In this document: positions 56,903-64,000 of the stretch, one piece after another
How the letters are laid out: each line of letters opens with the position of its first letter
Position numbering within the stretch: the first letter of the stretch is position 1
Source of the DNA: Aminobacter sp. AP02
GTDB taxonomy: Bacteria > Pseudomonadota > Alphaproteobacteria > Rhizobiales > Rhizobiaceae
DNA length: 64,000 nucleotides
Assembly: GCF_003148805.1 (NCBI RefSeq)
Contig: NZ_QGGX01000008.1
Coordinates: forward strand, 62,001 to 126,000
Direction of reading: 5' to 3'
The notes under the pieces: model-generated
Databases searched by the model: none
Told to the model about the DNA's origin: nothing
The model's input: the letters and a program-made list of their open reading frames with translations, nothing else
Translations under genes and position numbers: made by a program

Positions 56903-59623
56903 CTAGAACTTGGCAGTCAGCCCTGCCCATGCCGTCCGCCCGGGACCGGGCATTTCGCCCAAACCCAACGGGTCGACATAATATTGATCGGTCAGGTTCT
57001 CGACCCTGAAGTTGGCCGTGACGTTGTCATTGATCTTGTACTCTGCGAACACGTCGACCAGCGTGTAGGGCTCCCACTTCACCTGCGCAATGAACGGGGC
57101 CGCACCACCGATACCATTATCGTGCCCGATCGTACGTGGCCCGGTATGAACGACACGTCCGCCGACAGTAAGCCTGTCATCGAACAGCTGCTGCGAAAGT
57201 GTGAGGCTCAGTGAGTACTGAGGAGGAACCTGGTTCGTGGCGTAGTCTGCGTATAGGGATCGATTGTTGCAGGTATCCGCTGTCGGGCAAAACGATACGT
57301 CGGTGTAGTAGTTCGCTCCGAACTCCGCCGAGAACCCACCCTTCCCGTAGCGCCCCGACAACTCGATTCCCTGGAATTTGGCGGCATAGATGTTCTCGGT
57401 GAACAGGCCGGTCCACAACGATCCTTCGTAGTTGATCAGCCGCATTTGCCTCGACACGTAGTCCTTGACGGTGTTGTCGAAGAAGGCAGCCTTCAGCCTG
57501 AACTCGTCGTCGGCGCTTATGAGTCCGTTTCGATCGACATTGACCCCGAACTCCCAATTGTGGGCGCGCTCGGGCCGCAGTCCGGCCATGACGAATGTAT
57601 AGCCGATACTGGCCGATTCAGTGAGGCTGGGCATGCGAAGACCCTCGGTATAGCGGCCAAATAGCTGCACTCCATCCAGAGGCGTCACCTCCACACCGAA
57701 TGAGGGAACCACACCGCTGCCACTGCGTCTGTCGGTCTGCCCAGGATAGCTCTTGACCGGCGTGTCCGAGAGATCGGAACGATCCTGGGTCGCATAAGCC
57801 TGGTACCTCAATCCACCGTCAAAGGTCATCCAGTCGGTGGGACTCCATTCGGATTTCACGAATGCGGCTGCTTCCTTGCGGGTGCCATTGCGTGGTCCGA
57901 ATGGCTTTTCGAGTATGCGGGTGAATCTGGTGGGCTCGGCGTCCTCATCCAGATACGACGCCCCGTAGTCGCAAGACAGATCGCCCACCGAACTATGGAA
58001 ACGCGAGGTGTTGGTAATGTCGCCGCCCCACATCAAGGTGTCGCTGCCAACGAGAACGCGTGTTCGAACCGGATTGGGAAGCCCCAGTGGTTTGGTGTCG
58101 CTGAAACCGGCGTTCGTTGGATTTCGCAGCGCTGCCGAAGACACGAACATGTTCGCGCGCAGATCGATATGATCATTGTCCGAAGGTTTCCAACGGTATC
58201 GGGCCGTTCCGCTGTCGGTAGATGCGGTCGAGAGCCAGCTCTGGGTTGGCTGGTAGCCGGGGCCAACCATGGAAGATGCCCGTGCCTCCCCGTGCTCACT
58301 TCTGAAGCCGGTGTATGACAGCTCAAGATTGTGGTCTTCGGCAAAGGCAAATTTGCCCTTCGCCAGCCAGGATTTTGTATCCGAAGAGGAGTTCAGGACC
58401 TTCTCGCCGGCCCGATACGCGGTGAGGCCGAGGTTCTTGTAGTATGTCGAATACGGATAGCAGAACTTTCCGTAGCCTGGGTATTCCGCGCAGATCTCGC
58501 CCGGCCCCAGGTTGCCGCTGCTTCGCGCGGACGGCCCATTGGCGCCGGCATAGTAGTTCCCGCTTTTGCGCGCGGCGTATGCGGCAACTACCTCGAAATT
58601 CTCGCCGCGCCCCGCAGCGGCGACGCTGCCGTAGCCTCTCGTGGGCTCAAGAAATGCGGGGCGGTCCAGTCCCTTTGGGCTCGACCTCGGATGCGTGGCG
58701 AAACTTGCCGGATAGAACACGATGCCGCCGGCGTCCCCCCTGACCGGCGATTCGGACGAGTTGGTCCCCGCTCCACCCTTGAGGCGGACGCCGAAACTCT
58801 TACCATCGTCAAGAATGTCGTCCGCCGAGATGGTGCTCATGCTGACCGAACCTCCGATCCCGCCTCCCGGAGCGGAGGATGGACCCTTCTCGATCTTGAT
58901 CCCTCCGATCAGGTCAGGGTCGATGTAGGTGCGGTTTCCGACGCCCTGGTAGCCCTGGTACACGGTCGTCGAGTTTGTCGCGCCGTCGACGGTGACGTTG
59001 ACGCGGCCCATGCCCTGCATGCCGCGGATGTTGATGTCGACCGCGGCGCCGTTTCGGCTTTCGCCCGAAAGCACGCCCGGCGTGCCCCTGAAGATGTCGG
59101 CTGGGCTGGTTCCCCTGAAACGCTCGATGGACTGCTGTGAAATATAGGCGCTCGATCCCGGCGTAACATACGGCTCGTCTGCCGGATTGCCGGCCCCGCC
59201 AGTCACGTTGATGACATTGAGCACCAAGGAACCGTCGGTAGCCGCAGGTGAATGCGCCCCGGAAACGCGGTCGCTGATTGTCACCGTATTTGCACCTGAG
59301 AAGCTGTAGGTCAGTCCGGTGCCCGCGAGCAATCGTGCGACAGCTTCACGTGATGAGAATGAGCCGTTGAGCCCGGACGTCTGCTTTTGCGCCGTGAGCG
59401 AGCTTGGGTAGAGCAGATGGAGATTGGCCTGACGCGCCAGTGAAAGCAGGCCATTTTCCAACGACCCGGCTGCCACTGAAACGCGAACGGTGCCAGATTG
59501 TGCCGGAGCCGTTTGGCCGGTCTGGGCCAGCAGTGGCACGCTGAAGGCAAGCAGTGACACGCTAGCCAGCCCGACCTTTGCGACCTCACGGAACCCGACC
59601 CGCGACCTTTTCGAAAATAGCAT
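56903..59623 (-). CDS. STN-containing TonB-dependent receptor, haem/hemophore (HasR-like)
   Basis: A 906-residue outer-membrane receptor. A signal peptide (MLFSKRSRVGFREVAKVGLA... to about 34) is followed by an STN signalling domain (about 44-118), which marks a transducer that signals to an anti-sigma factor. A TonB-box-like LVLNVINVTGG lies near 133-143. The plug holds VDINIRGMQGMGRVNVTVDG and NRTYIDPDLIGGIKIEKGPS, the pattern of the HasR/haem receptor group. The barrel ends with AWAGLTAKF. GGGGG before the ATG at 59623 favours that start over a GTG at 59650. Haem specificity is inference; ferric siderophore is the alternative. Confidence 0.88.
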   Translation of the reverse strand: MLFSKRSRVGFREVAKVGLASVSLLAFSVPLLAQTGQTAPAQSGTVRVSVAAGSLENGLLSLARQANLHLLYPSSLTAQKQTSGLNGSFSSREAVARLLAGTGLTYSFSGANTVTISDRVSGAHSPAATDGSLVLNVINVTGGAGNPADEPYVTPGSSAYISQQSIERFRGTSPADIFRGTPGVLSGESRNGAAVDINIRGMQGMGRVNVTVDGATNSTTVYQGYQGVGNRTYIDPDLIGGIKIEKGPSSAPGGGIGGSVSMSTISADDILDDGKSFGVRLKGGAGTNSSESPVRGDAGGIVFYPASFATHPRSSPKGLDRPAFLEPTRGYGSVAAAGRGENFEVVAAYAARKSGNYYAGANGPSARSSGNLGPGEICAEYPGYGKFCYPYSTYYKNLGLTAYRAGEKVLNSSSDTKSWLAKGKFAFAEDHNLELSYTGFRSEHGEARASSMVGPGYQPTQSWLSTASTDSGTARYRWKPSDNDHIDLRANMFVSSAALRNPTNAGFSDTKPLGLPNPVRTRVLVGSDTLMWGGDITNTSRFHSSVGDLSCDYGASYLDEDAEPTRFTRILEKPFGPRNGTRKEAAAFVKSEWSPTDWMTFDGGLRYQAYATQDRSDLSDTPVKSYPGQTDRRSGSGVVPSFGVEVTPLDGVQLFGRYTEGLRMPSLTESASIGYTFVMAGLRPERAHNWEFGVNVDRNGLISADDEFRLKAAFFDNTVKDYVSRQMRLINYEGSLWTGLFTENIYAAKFQGIELSGRYGKGGFSAEFGANYYTDVSFCPTADTCNNRSLYADYATNQVPPQYSLSLTLSQQLFDDRLTVGGRVVHTGPRTIGHDNGIGGAAPFIAQVKWEPYTLVDVFAEYKINDNVTANFRVENLTDQYYVDPLGLGEMPGPGRTAWAGLTAKF

Positions 59624-59673
59624 TCCAGCCCCCAAAATAGACAGGGGCACCAGTCAACTGCGGCAAACCCCAC

Positions 59674-59689
59674 TGACTACTAAGAGTCA
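59674..59689 (-). promoter_or_regulatory. Palindrome before the TonB receptor gene
   Basis: TGACT-ACTAAG-AGTCA is a perfect 5-bp inverted repeat with a 6-base spacer in the 111-nt gap between fecR-like and receptor genes. It resembles the TGA-N9-TCA box upstream of the sigma gene but with N10, so it is at best a diverged operator. Confidence 0.3.
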
Positions 59690-59734
59690 AAAAGGGGGTG
59701 CCTCCTGACGTCGGCAGAGAAATTTTCTTGTCTG

Positions 59735-60682
59735 TTAGCGGGAGCGAACCACGACGATCATCCCTGTCAAGTAGTTCAGACGCACCGGCAGGCTTTGCTC
59801 CAGGCTCCGAAGCGCCTTGTCTGTATCATCCAGATCAAAAACGCCGCTGACACGCAGCATCGCAGCTTGTTCGCCGAGAACCAGCAGTGAGCCGTAGCGG
59901 TAGCGTTCCAGCGTTGCAAGCACATCGCGCAACGGCGCTCCGGAAAAGACGAGCTTGTTGTCTTTCCAGGCGACGGCGTTGGCGACATCGATGCGCCGCA
60001 CCGACAATGCACCTTCTTCCGACAGACTTGCCATGTCGCCGGCCTTCAACACCGTATGTTCGGCGCCGCTGCGAACCTCCACGGCGCCCTCCTCGACCTG
60101 CACGTCACCATGGACACCAGAGGACCTGAACGCGAACCGCGTGCCGATGGCAATTGCCGTCATCGTGTCGTCAGCGACGACAAACGGCCGGTCGGGATTT
60201 TTGGCCACGTCGAAGAAAGCCTCGCCGCGCAGCAATTCGACCCGGCGCTCGGGACCGGCAAAACGAACGGCAATCGCGCTATCGGTGTTGAGCGACACCA
60301 GCGTTCCGTCTTCCAACGTCACGTTCCGGACCTCGCCTACAGTCGTGTAGAAGTCGGCGCGGAGGCGATCCACCAAGCCCAGGTGGACAAACATGGCCGC
60401 CAGACCCGCGATCAGGCAAAGGCCGGCAATGTTGGCGATTACCGCACCGCGCGCCGGCCGCAGCTTGTGGAGACGCCGCCGCGCGATCGGAAGATGCTCC
60501 AGGTCCGCCCAAAGCCCCTTGAACTCCTCATAGGCGATCAGGTGAGCGGGATCCTTGGTCAGCCACGCGCGGAAGTCGCTTCGATCTTGATCGGTCGCGT
60601 CGCTGGACTGCAGTCGCGCAACCCAGCCAGCGGCCTCTTCCTCGATCTTGTCGTGCTTCGGTTTGCTGTCGTTGATCGCCAT
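59735..60682 (-). CDS. FecR-type anti-sigma factor
   Basis: A 315-residue single-pass inner-membrane regulator. The cytoplasmic N-terminus has the DUF4880 domain (EEEAAGWVARLQSSDATDQD, FRAWLTKDPAHLIAYEEFKG), which binds the sigma factor. One membrane helix spans about 80-103. The periplasmic FecR domain follows (YTTVGEVRNVTLEDGTLVSL, VELLRGEAFFDVAKNPDRPF), and then a C-terminal STN-binding part. The ATG at 60682 is chosen at the domain start; the longer frame to 60850 is not FecR-like. It lies between the sigma gene and the receptor gene. Confidence 0.93.
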   Translation of the reverse strand: MAINDSKPKHDKIEEEAAGWVARLQSSDATDQDRSDFRAWLTKDPAHLIAYEEFKGLWADLEHLPIARRRLHKLRPARGAVIANIAGLCLIAGLAAMFVHLGLVDRLRADFYTTVGEVRNVTLEDGTLVSLNTDSAIAVRFAGPERRVELLRGEAFFDVAKNPDRPFVVADDTMTAIAIGTRFAFRSSGVHGDVQVEEGAVEVRSGAEHTVLKAGDMASLSEEGALSVRRIDVANAVAWKDNKLVFSGAPLRDVLATLERYRYGSLLVLGEQAAMLRVSGVFDLDDTDKALRSLEQSLPVRLNYLTGMIVVVRSR

Positions 60683-60764
60683 TGCACGTCCCGCTTGGCA
60701 GAGCCTTCCCAGATGAGCAGAAGTTGGTATCGGGCGGCTCGTCGCATTCCTAGCCGACACCGCC

Positions 60765-61265
60765 CTAGAAGGAAATCTCGCCGCGCATCCTCCTGGTTTG
60801 CAGCAAGGCCCTGATGATGTGTCGTTCGACCATGTTGCGGCTGATGCCAAGTCTTGCCGCGATCTCGCCGTTAGACATGCCGTGTATACGGCTCAGGATG
60901 AAAACCTCCTGGCAACGCCTGGGCAGTTCCTCGATCGCCTTTGCCATCAGCAACAGGCACTGGCGCCCGTTGACGACACGTTCGGCATCCGGCGCATCGT
61001 CGGACAATTCGAGATCGGCAACATCGCAGCCACACAATACGGGATCCGTCCGAAATCGCTTGGAGGTCGACTGCGCGACCGATCTTGCGATCTGGAACAA
61101 ATAGGCCTGCGGGTTTTCAATCAGTGTCCTGGGAGCGACAACCATCAAGCGCAAGAAGGTTTCTTGCGCTGCGTCAGCAACATCCTCGCGGTTGGCCAGC
61201 CGCCGTTGGAAGAAACGCTTGAGACGTCCCTCCTCGCTGCGATGCAATTCCTCGATCGATGTCAT
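60765..61265 (-). CDS. ECF sigma factor, FecI type
   Basis: A 166-residue extracytoplasmic-function sigma factor: region 2 about 10-75 (LKRFFQRRLANREDVADAAQ, ETFLRLMVV, YLFQIARSVAQ) and region 4 about 105-160 (LPRRCQEVFILSRIHGMSNG, EIAARLGISRNMVERHIIRA). The order sigma, FecR-like, TonB receptor on one strand is the classical cell-surface-signalling cassette. ATGs at 61316 and a GTG at 61340 are in frame and possible; none has a good ribosome site. Confidence 0.92.
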   Translation of the reverse strand: MTSIEELHRSEEGRLKRFFQRRLANREDVADAAQETFLRLMVVAPRTLIENPQAYLFQIARSVAQSTSKRFRTDPVLCGCDVADLELSDDAPDAERVVNGRQCLLLMAKAIEELPRRCQEVFILSRIHGMSNGEIAARLGISRNMVERHIIRALLQTRRMRGEISF

Positions 61266-61395
61266 TTCATGACTTCGATCTCCGCGCGGGGAAATTAGAG
61301 ATGTATTTCCGCGCATGTCCGCATTGCTGCCGTAATCCACTCGCCCCGACCATGAGATGCCCCACCGATTCTGCCGCTTTCTACGGCAGATAAGT

Positions 61396-61410
61396 TGACA
61401 TATCTAGTCA
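61396..61410 (-). promoter_or_regulatory. Iron-responsive operator-like box TGA-N9-TCA before the sigma gene
   Basis: The 17-base palindrome TTGAC-N7-GTCAA (61395-61411) contains TGA-N9-TCA, the consensus of the iron-responsive operator bound by RirA in rhizobia. It lies 131 nt before the chosen sigma start, within a 271-nt gap that holds no gene. Binding by RirA is inference. Confidence 0.6.
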
Positions 61411-61536
61411 AGATATATGGTAAATTCTGGAGATGCCGGCTGCGACATAGGCAAGCCTTTGAAGCAGCCGGTGGCTATCGGATGCAGCCACGGTGTCGGA
61501 TGGTCGGTCGCGATAGGCGCCTGGAAGGGAAGTGTT

Positions 61537-62940
61537 TCAGCACTCCACAACGTTGACCGCGAGACCGCCAAGGCTGGTTTCCTTGTACTTCTCGCTCATG
61601 TCCATGCCGGTCTGGCGCATGGTTTCGATCGCCGCGTCGAGCGGCACGAAGTGCTTGCCGTCGCCCTTGATGGCGAGCGAGGCGGCGGTCACCGCCTTGA
61701 CCGCGCCAAGCGCATTGCGCTCGATGCACGGCACCTGGACCAGACCTCCGACCGGATCGCAGGTCATGCCGAGATGGTGCTCGAGCGCGATTTCGGCGGC
61801 ATTCTCGACCTGTTCGGGCGTGCCGCCCATGACAGCGCACAGGCCTGCCGCGGCCATTGCCGACGCCGAGCCGACCTCTCCTTGGCAGCCGACCTCGGCG
61901 CCCGAAATGGAGGCGTTGGTCTTGATGATGCCGCCGACAGCGGCAGCCGTAAGCAGGAAGTCGCGGATGCTGTCCTTGTCGGCTTCGACGTGGAAATGCA
62001 GCCAGTAGCGCAGCACAGCTGGCAGAGTACCCGCGGCGCCATTGGTCGGTGCGGTGACGACGCGTCCACCGGCGGCGTTCTCCTCGTTGACGGCCATGGC
62101 ATAGATCGACAGCCAGTCATTGGCGAGCAGCGGGTTGGGCCGGTTCTGGCTCCACTGCTCCTGCAACTTGTCGTGCAGCTGACGGGCCCGACGGCGCACC
62201 TTGAGGCCGCCCGGCATGATGCCGTCCTGCGACAGGCCTCGATCGATGCAGCGGGTCATCGCGTCCCAGACCGCGTCGAGACCAGCATCGAGGTCGACGC
62301 GCGGCATGTGGGTTTCTTCGTTGGCCCGCTTCATCTCGGCGATGGACAGCCCGCTGCGCGAGGCCATGGCCAGCATCTCGACGGCATTGGCGAACGGATA
62401 AGGCACGCGCTTGCCCGCCGCGGGCGCCGTGGACTTGGCCTTCATGCGTTGCAGCTCTTCTTCAGAAACGACGAAGCCGCCACCGATCGAGTAGTAGATG
62501 CGCTTGAGCAGCAGCCGGTCACTGGCGTCGTAGGCATAAAACGCCATGCCATTGGCGTGGCCGAGCAGCGGCGTCTTCTTGTCGAGCACCAGATCGGCAG
62601 CTGGATCGAAGCGATAGGACGGATGGCCCAGAGGTGAAACGTGCTTGTCGCGCACGATCTGCTCGACCAGTGCATCGGTCTGATCCGGGTCGACCGTCAC
62701 GGGCGTCAGGCCGCAAAGGCCAAGCATGACGGCGCGGTCGCTGCCGTGACCGACGCCTGTATATGCCAGCGAGCCATGCAGGCTCGCACCTACCCGGTCA
62801 ACCTTGACGCCCGCCGGACGCGGCCAGTCGCCACCCAAAATCTCGGCAAGAAACCGCGCGGCCGCCGTCATCGGGCCCATTGTGTGCGAACTCGACGGAC
62901 CAATGCCGATCTTGAACAGGTCGAATACCGAAAGAAACAA
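61537..62940 (-). CDS. sdaA: L-serine ammonia-lyase, iron-sulfur dependent
   Basis: Deaminates L-serine to pyruvate; 467 residues, a one-chain enzyme with alpha and beta domains. [13 protein letters not shown] near the N-terminus is the family signature. Cys352 ([12 protein letters not shown]), Cys394 and Cys405 ([13 protein letters not shown]) are the ligands of the [4Fe-4S] cluster. The last residue, Cys467, fits the C-terminal Cys that enters the active site in known structures. The start is TTG, with GGGAG 6 nt upstream. It is monocistronic; 62941-63139 carries its promoter and the terminator of the next gene. Confidence 0.96.
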   Translation of the reverse strand: MFLSVFDLFKIGIGPSSSHTMGPMTAAARFLAEILGGDWPRPAGVKVDRVGASLHGSLAYTGVGHGSDRAVMLGLCGLTPVTVDPDQTDALVEQIVRDKHVSPLGHPSYRFDPAADLVLDKKTPLLGHANGMAFYAYDASDRLLLKRIYYSIGGGFVVSEEELQRMKAKSTAPAAGKRVPYPFANAVEMLAMASRSGLSIAEMKRANEETHMPRVDLDAGLDAVWDAMTRCIDRGLSQDGIMPGGLKVRRRARQLHDKLQEQWSQNRPNPLLANDWLSIYAMAVNEENAAGGRVVTAPTNGAAGTLPAVLRYWLHFHVEADKDSIRDFLLTAAAVGGIIKTNASISGAEVGCQGEVGSASAMAAAGLCAVMGGTPEQVENAAEIALEHHLGMTCDPVGGLVQVPCIERNALGAVKAVTAASLAIKGDGKHFVPLDAAIETMRQTGMDMSEKYKETSLGGLAVNVVEC

Positions 62941-63091
62941 ATCTCACTCCCTGCGACGGCGGCTTATGTCGCATATGTATATGATCATTCCGCCCTTTTC
63001 ACGCACTGAGCTAGACGCGATCCGACGCGGATTACTCAGCGCGCGACATTTGAAAAAACCTGGAACTTACGCAAGGCCACAATGCAAAAAA

Positions 63092-63109
63092 GCGCGGCCT
63101 GAGCCGCGC
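63092..63109 (-). terminator. Terminator of the 43-residue membrane peptide gene
   Basis: GCGCGGC (63092-63098), loop CTGA, GCCGCGC (63103-63109); on the minus strand the stem is followed by T6. It lies 30 nt after the stop at 63140. Confidence 0.85.
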
Positions 63110-63139
63110 CTTTTGTATCCAATCCCGAAGGGCTACTGA

Positions 63140-63271
63140 TCAGCCAGCCGTCACGATCGCCGCCTTTTCAGCGCCACCGCTTACCAGCCAGGCAAGAACG
63201 AGAAAAACCGCAAAGCCAATCACTGCCTTGGCCGTAAGGCCCCAGCAGGATTTCTGAACGCCGTCATCCAT
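63140..63271 (-). CDS. Small single-pass membrane protein, 43 residues
   Basis: From the ATG at 63271: a polar start MDDGVQKSCWGLTAK, one hydrophobic helix AVIGFAVFLVLAWLV, and a short tail ending AAIVTAG. A clean rho-independent terminator 30 nt downstream supports expression. A longer frame to 63424 is open, but its extra 51 residues look non-coding. No ribosome site is obvious, which lowers confidence. I do not recognise a family. Confidence 0.5.
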   Translation of the reverse strand: MDDGVQKSCWGLTAKAVIGFAVFLVLAWLVSGGAEKAAIVTAG

Positions 63272-63557
63272 GATGTATCGCAAAACCCTTGTGGTTCGGG
63301 GAGCAAGCGGCGTTTCCGCCCTCCAGATCGTCCCGAGTGGGAGTGCTGGATACGACTTTGCCGGCGTCTTCGCAACTGCAAAAAATGGCGAAAGCATGGC
63401 GAAATCTGCATGGCAGCCATGCACCCATCAATGTAATTTTAATCAAATCAGGCACTTATGCCAAATCGGCCGTTCACGCATTTTCAACACCTGTGACAAC
63501 ATCACGACGGGCGGACGCACTCGAAATGCGCGTGACAGCCATGTTAGTTTCCCATCG

Positions 63558-64000
63558 ATGATCAACGATTCCCTCTTCGCGACCGGCCCGTTGAGCGGCC
63601 TCGACATTGCGGCGCTCGCGTTCTTTCTTGCCGGCTGGGTCTTTCACGCCCTTGGTGCCGAGGGACACATCGTCAAGCGCCTGTCGCTGACGCGTGCAAT
63701 GAATGCCCAACGCACCGCATGGATGGCGACCATGGCGCGGCGCGAGGTTAGGATCGTCGATACCTCGATCATGAACGGACTGCAGCAAGGCACGGCCTTC
63801 TTTGCCTCAAGCTCGCTGATCGCCGTTGGCGGCTGCTTTGCGCTGCTTGGAGCCTCAGACCGGGTGCTCGCCATCTTGAGCGACGTGCCGCTCGCGGGGG
63901 CCACTGCGCGCCCGCTGTTTGAGATCAAGGTGATCGGCCTGATCATCATCCTTGCCTATTCGTTCTTCAAATTCGGCTGGGCCTACAGGCTGTTCAACTA
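63558..64000 (+). CDS. DUF599 family membrane protein (partial, cut by window edge)
   Basis: The ATG at 63558 opens a frame that runs off the window after 147 codons. It has a first membrane helix (LDIAALAFFLAGWVFHALGA), then RTAWMATMARREVRIVDTSI and MNGLQQGTAFFASSSLIAVG, the DUF599 hallmark. Two further helices follow, the last at ILAYSFFKFGWAYRLFNY. The function of DUF599 is unknown. The 286-nt gap before it (63272-63557) holds no other gene that I can support. Confidence 0.82.
   Translation, partial: MINDSLFATGPLSGLDIAALAFFLAGWVFHALGAEGHIVKRLSLTRAMNAQRTAWMATMARREVRIVDTSIMNGLQQGTAFFASSSLIAVGGCFALLGASDRVLAILSDVPLAGATARPLFEIKVIGLIIILAYSFFKFGWAYRLFN

Overview
The window is chromosomal DNA from a high-GC alphaproteobacterium of the order Hyphomicrobiales (Rhizobiales). 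It is most likely Phyllobacteriaceae and Mesorhizobium-like. The reasons are the conserved gene order (pdhABC, ftsB-like, eno, kdsA, pyrG, secG, tpiA, ppiD, trpDC, moaC, moeA, lexA, and the rpsB-tsf-pyrH-frr-uppS-cdsA-rseP-bamA-lpxD-fabZ-lpxA-lpxI-lpxB block), the alphaproteobacterial families DUF1489 and DUF1849/EipB, LpxI instead of LpxH, and an E1-beta subunit that carries its own lipoyl domain. The genus is inference. I found no tRNA, rRNA, CRISPR array, insertion sequence or prophage.

Layout. 1-5000 (minus): pyruvate dehydrogenase pdhA-pdhB-pdhC, then an SGNH hydrolase and a GNAT acetyltransferase cut by the left edge. 5000-14800 (mostly minus): ftsB-like septation gene, eno, a tiny lipoprotein on the plus strand, PRC-barrel protein, dodecin, kdsA, VOC protein, DUF1697 protein, pyrG, L,D-transpeptidase, secG, tpiA. 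14966-21189 (plus): ppiD-trpD-trpC-moaC-moeA in a tight run, then lexA with its own SOS operator. 21253-26725: comEC (minus), gltX and gltA (plus). 26779-39905 (minus): a long housekeeping block for translation (rpsB, tsf, frr), UMP kinase, undecaprenyl and CDP-diglyceride synthesis, site-2 protease, BamA and lipid A synthesis. 40201-49559: small accessory genes (DUF4031, EipB, RidA, glycerophosphodiesterase, FemAB-like acyltransferase, SMR transporter, HIT protein, two coupled PAP2 membrane phosphatases, AzlCD exporter, diguanylate cyclase). 49620-56763: clpS-clpA, phasin, a D,D-carboxypeptidase with SPOR domain, a Tim14-like J-protein coupled to a VWA protein, DUF1489. 56903-61265 (minus): a cell-surface-signalling iron/haem cassette (ECF sigma, FecR-type anti-sigma, STN-containing TonB receptor) behind an iron-responsive-operator-like palindrome. 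61537-64000: L-serine dehydratase, a 43-residue membrane peptide, and a DUF599 gene cut by the right edge.

How the genes work together. The core is envelope biogenesis (Kdo, lipid A, BamA, PpiD, SecG, UppS, CdsA, RseP, LD- and DD-peptidoglycan enzymes, EipB) beside central carbon metabolism (enolase, triosephosphate isomerase, pyruvate dehydrogenase, citrate synthase, serine dehydratase). Many genes overlap by 1-14 nt, so translational coupling is common. Three operator-like sites can be read directly: GAAC-N7-GAAC before lexA, TGA-N9-TCA before the iron cassette, and paired TGC-N3-GCA sites before the phasin. Most of the window is ordinary core genome. The parts most worth follow-up are the iron/haem cassette, the VWA/J-protein pair, the twin PAP2 genes, the ComEC C-terminus, the ClpA tail and the two unannotated small proteins.
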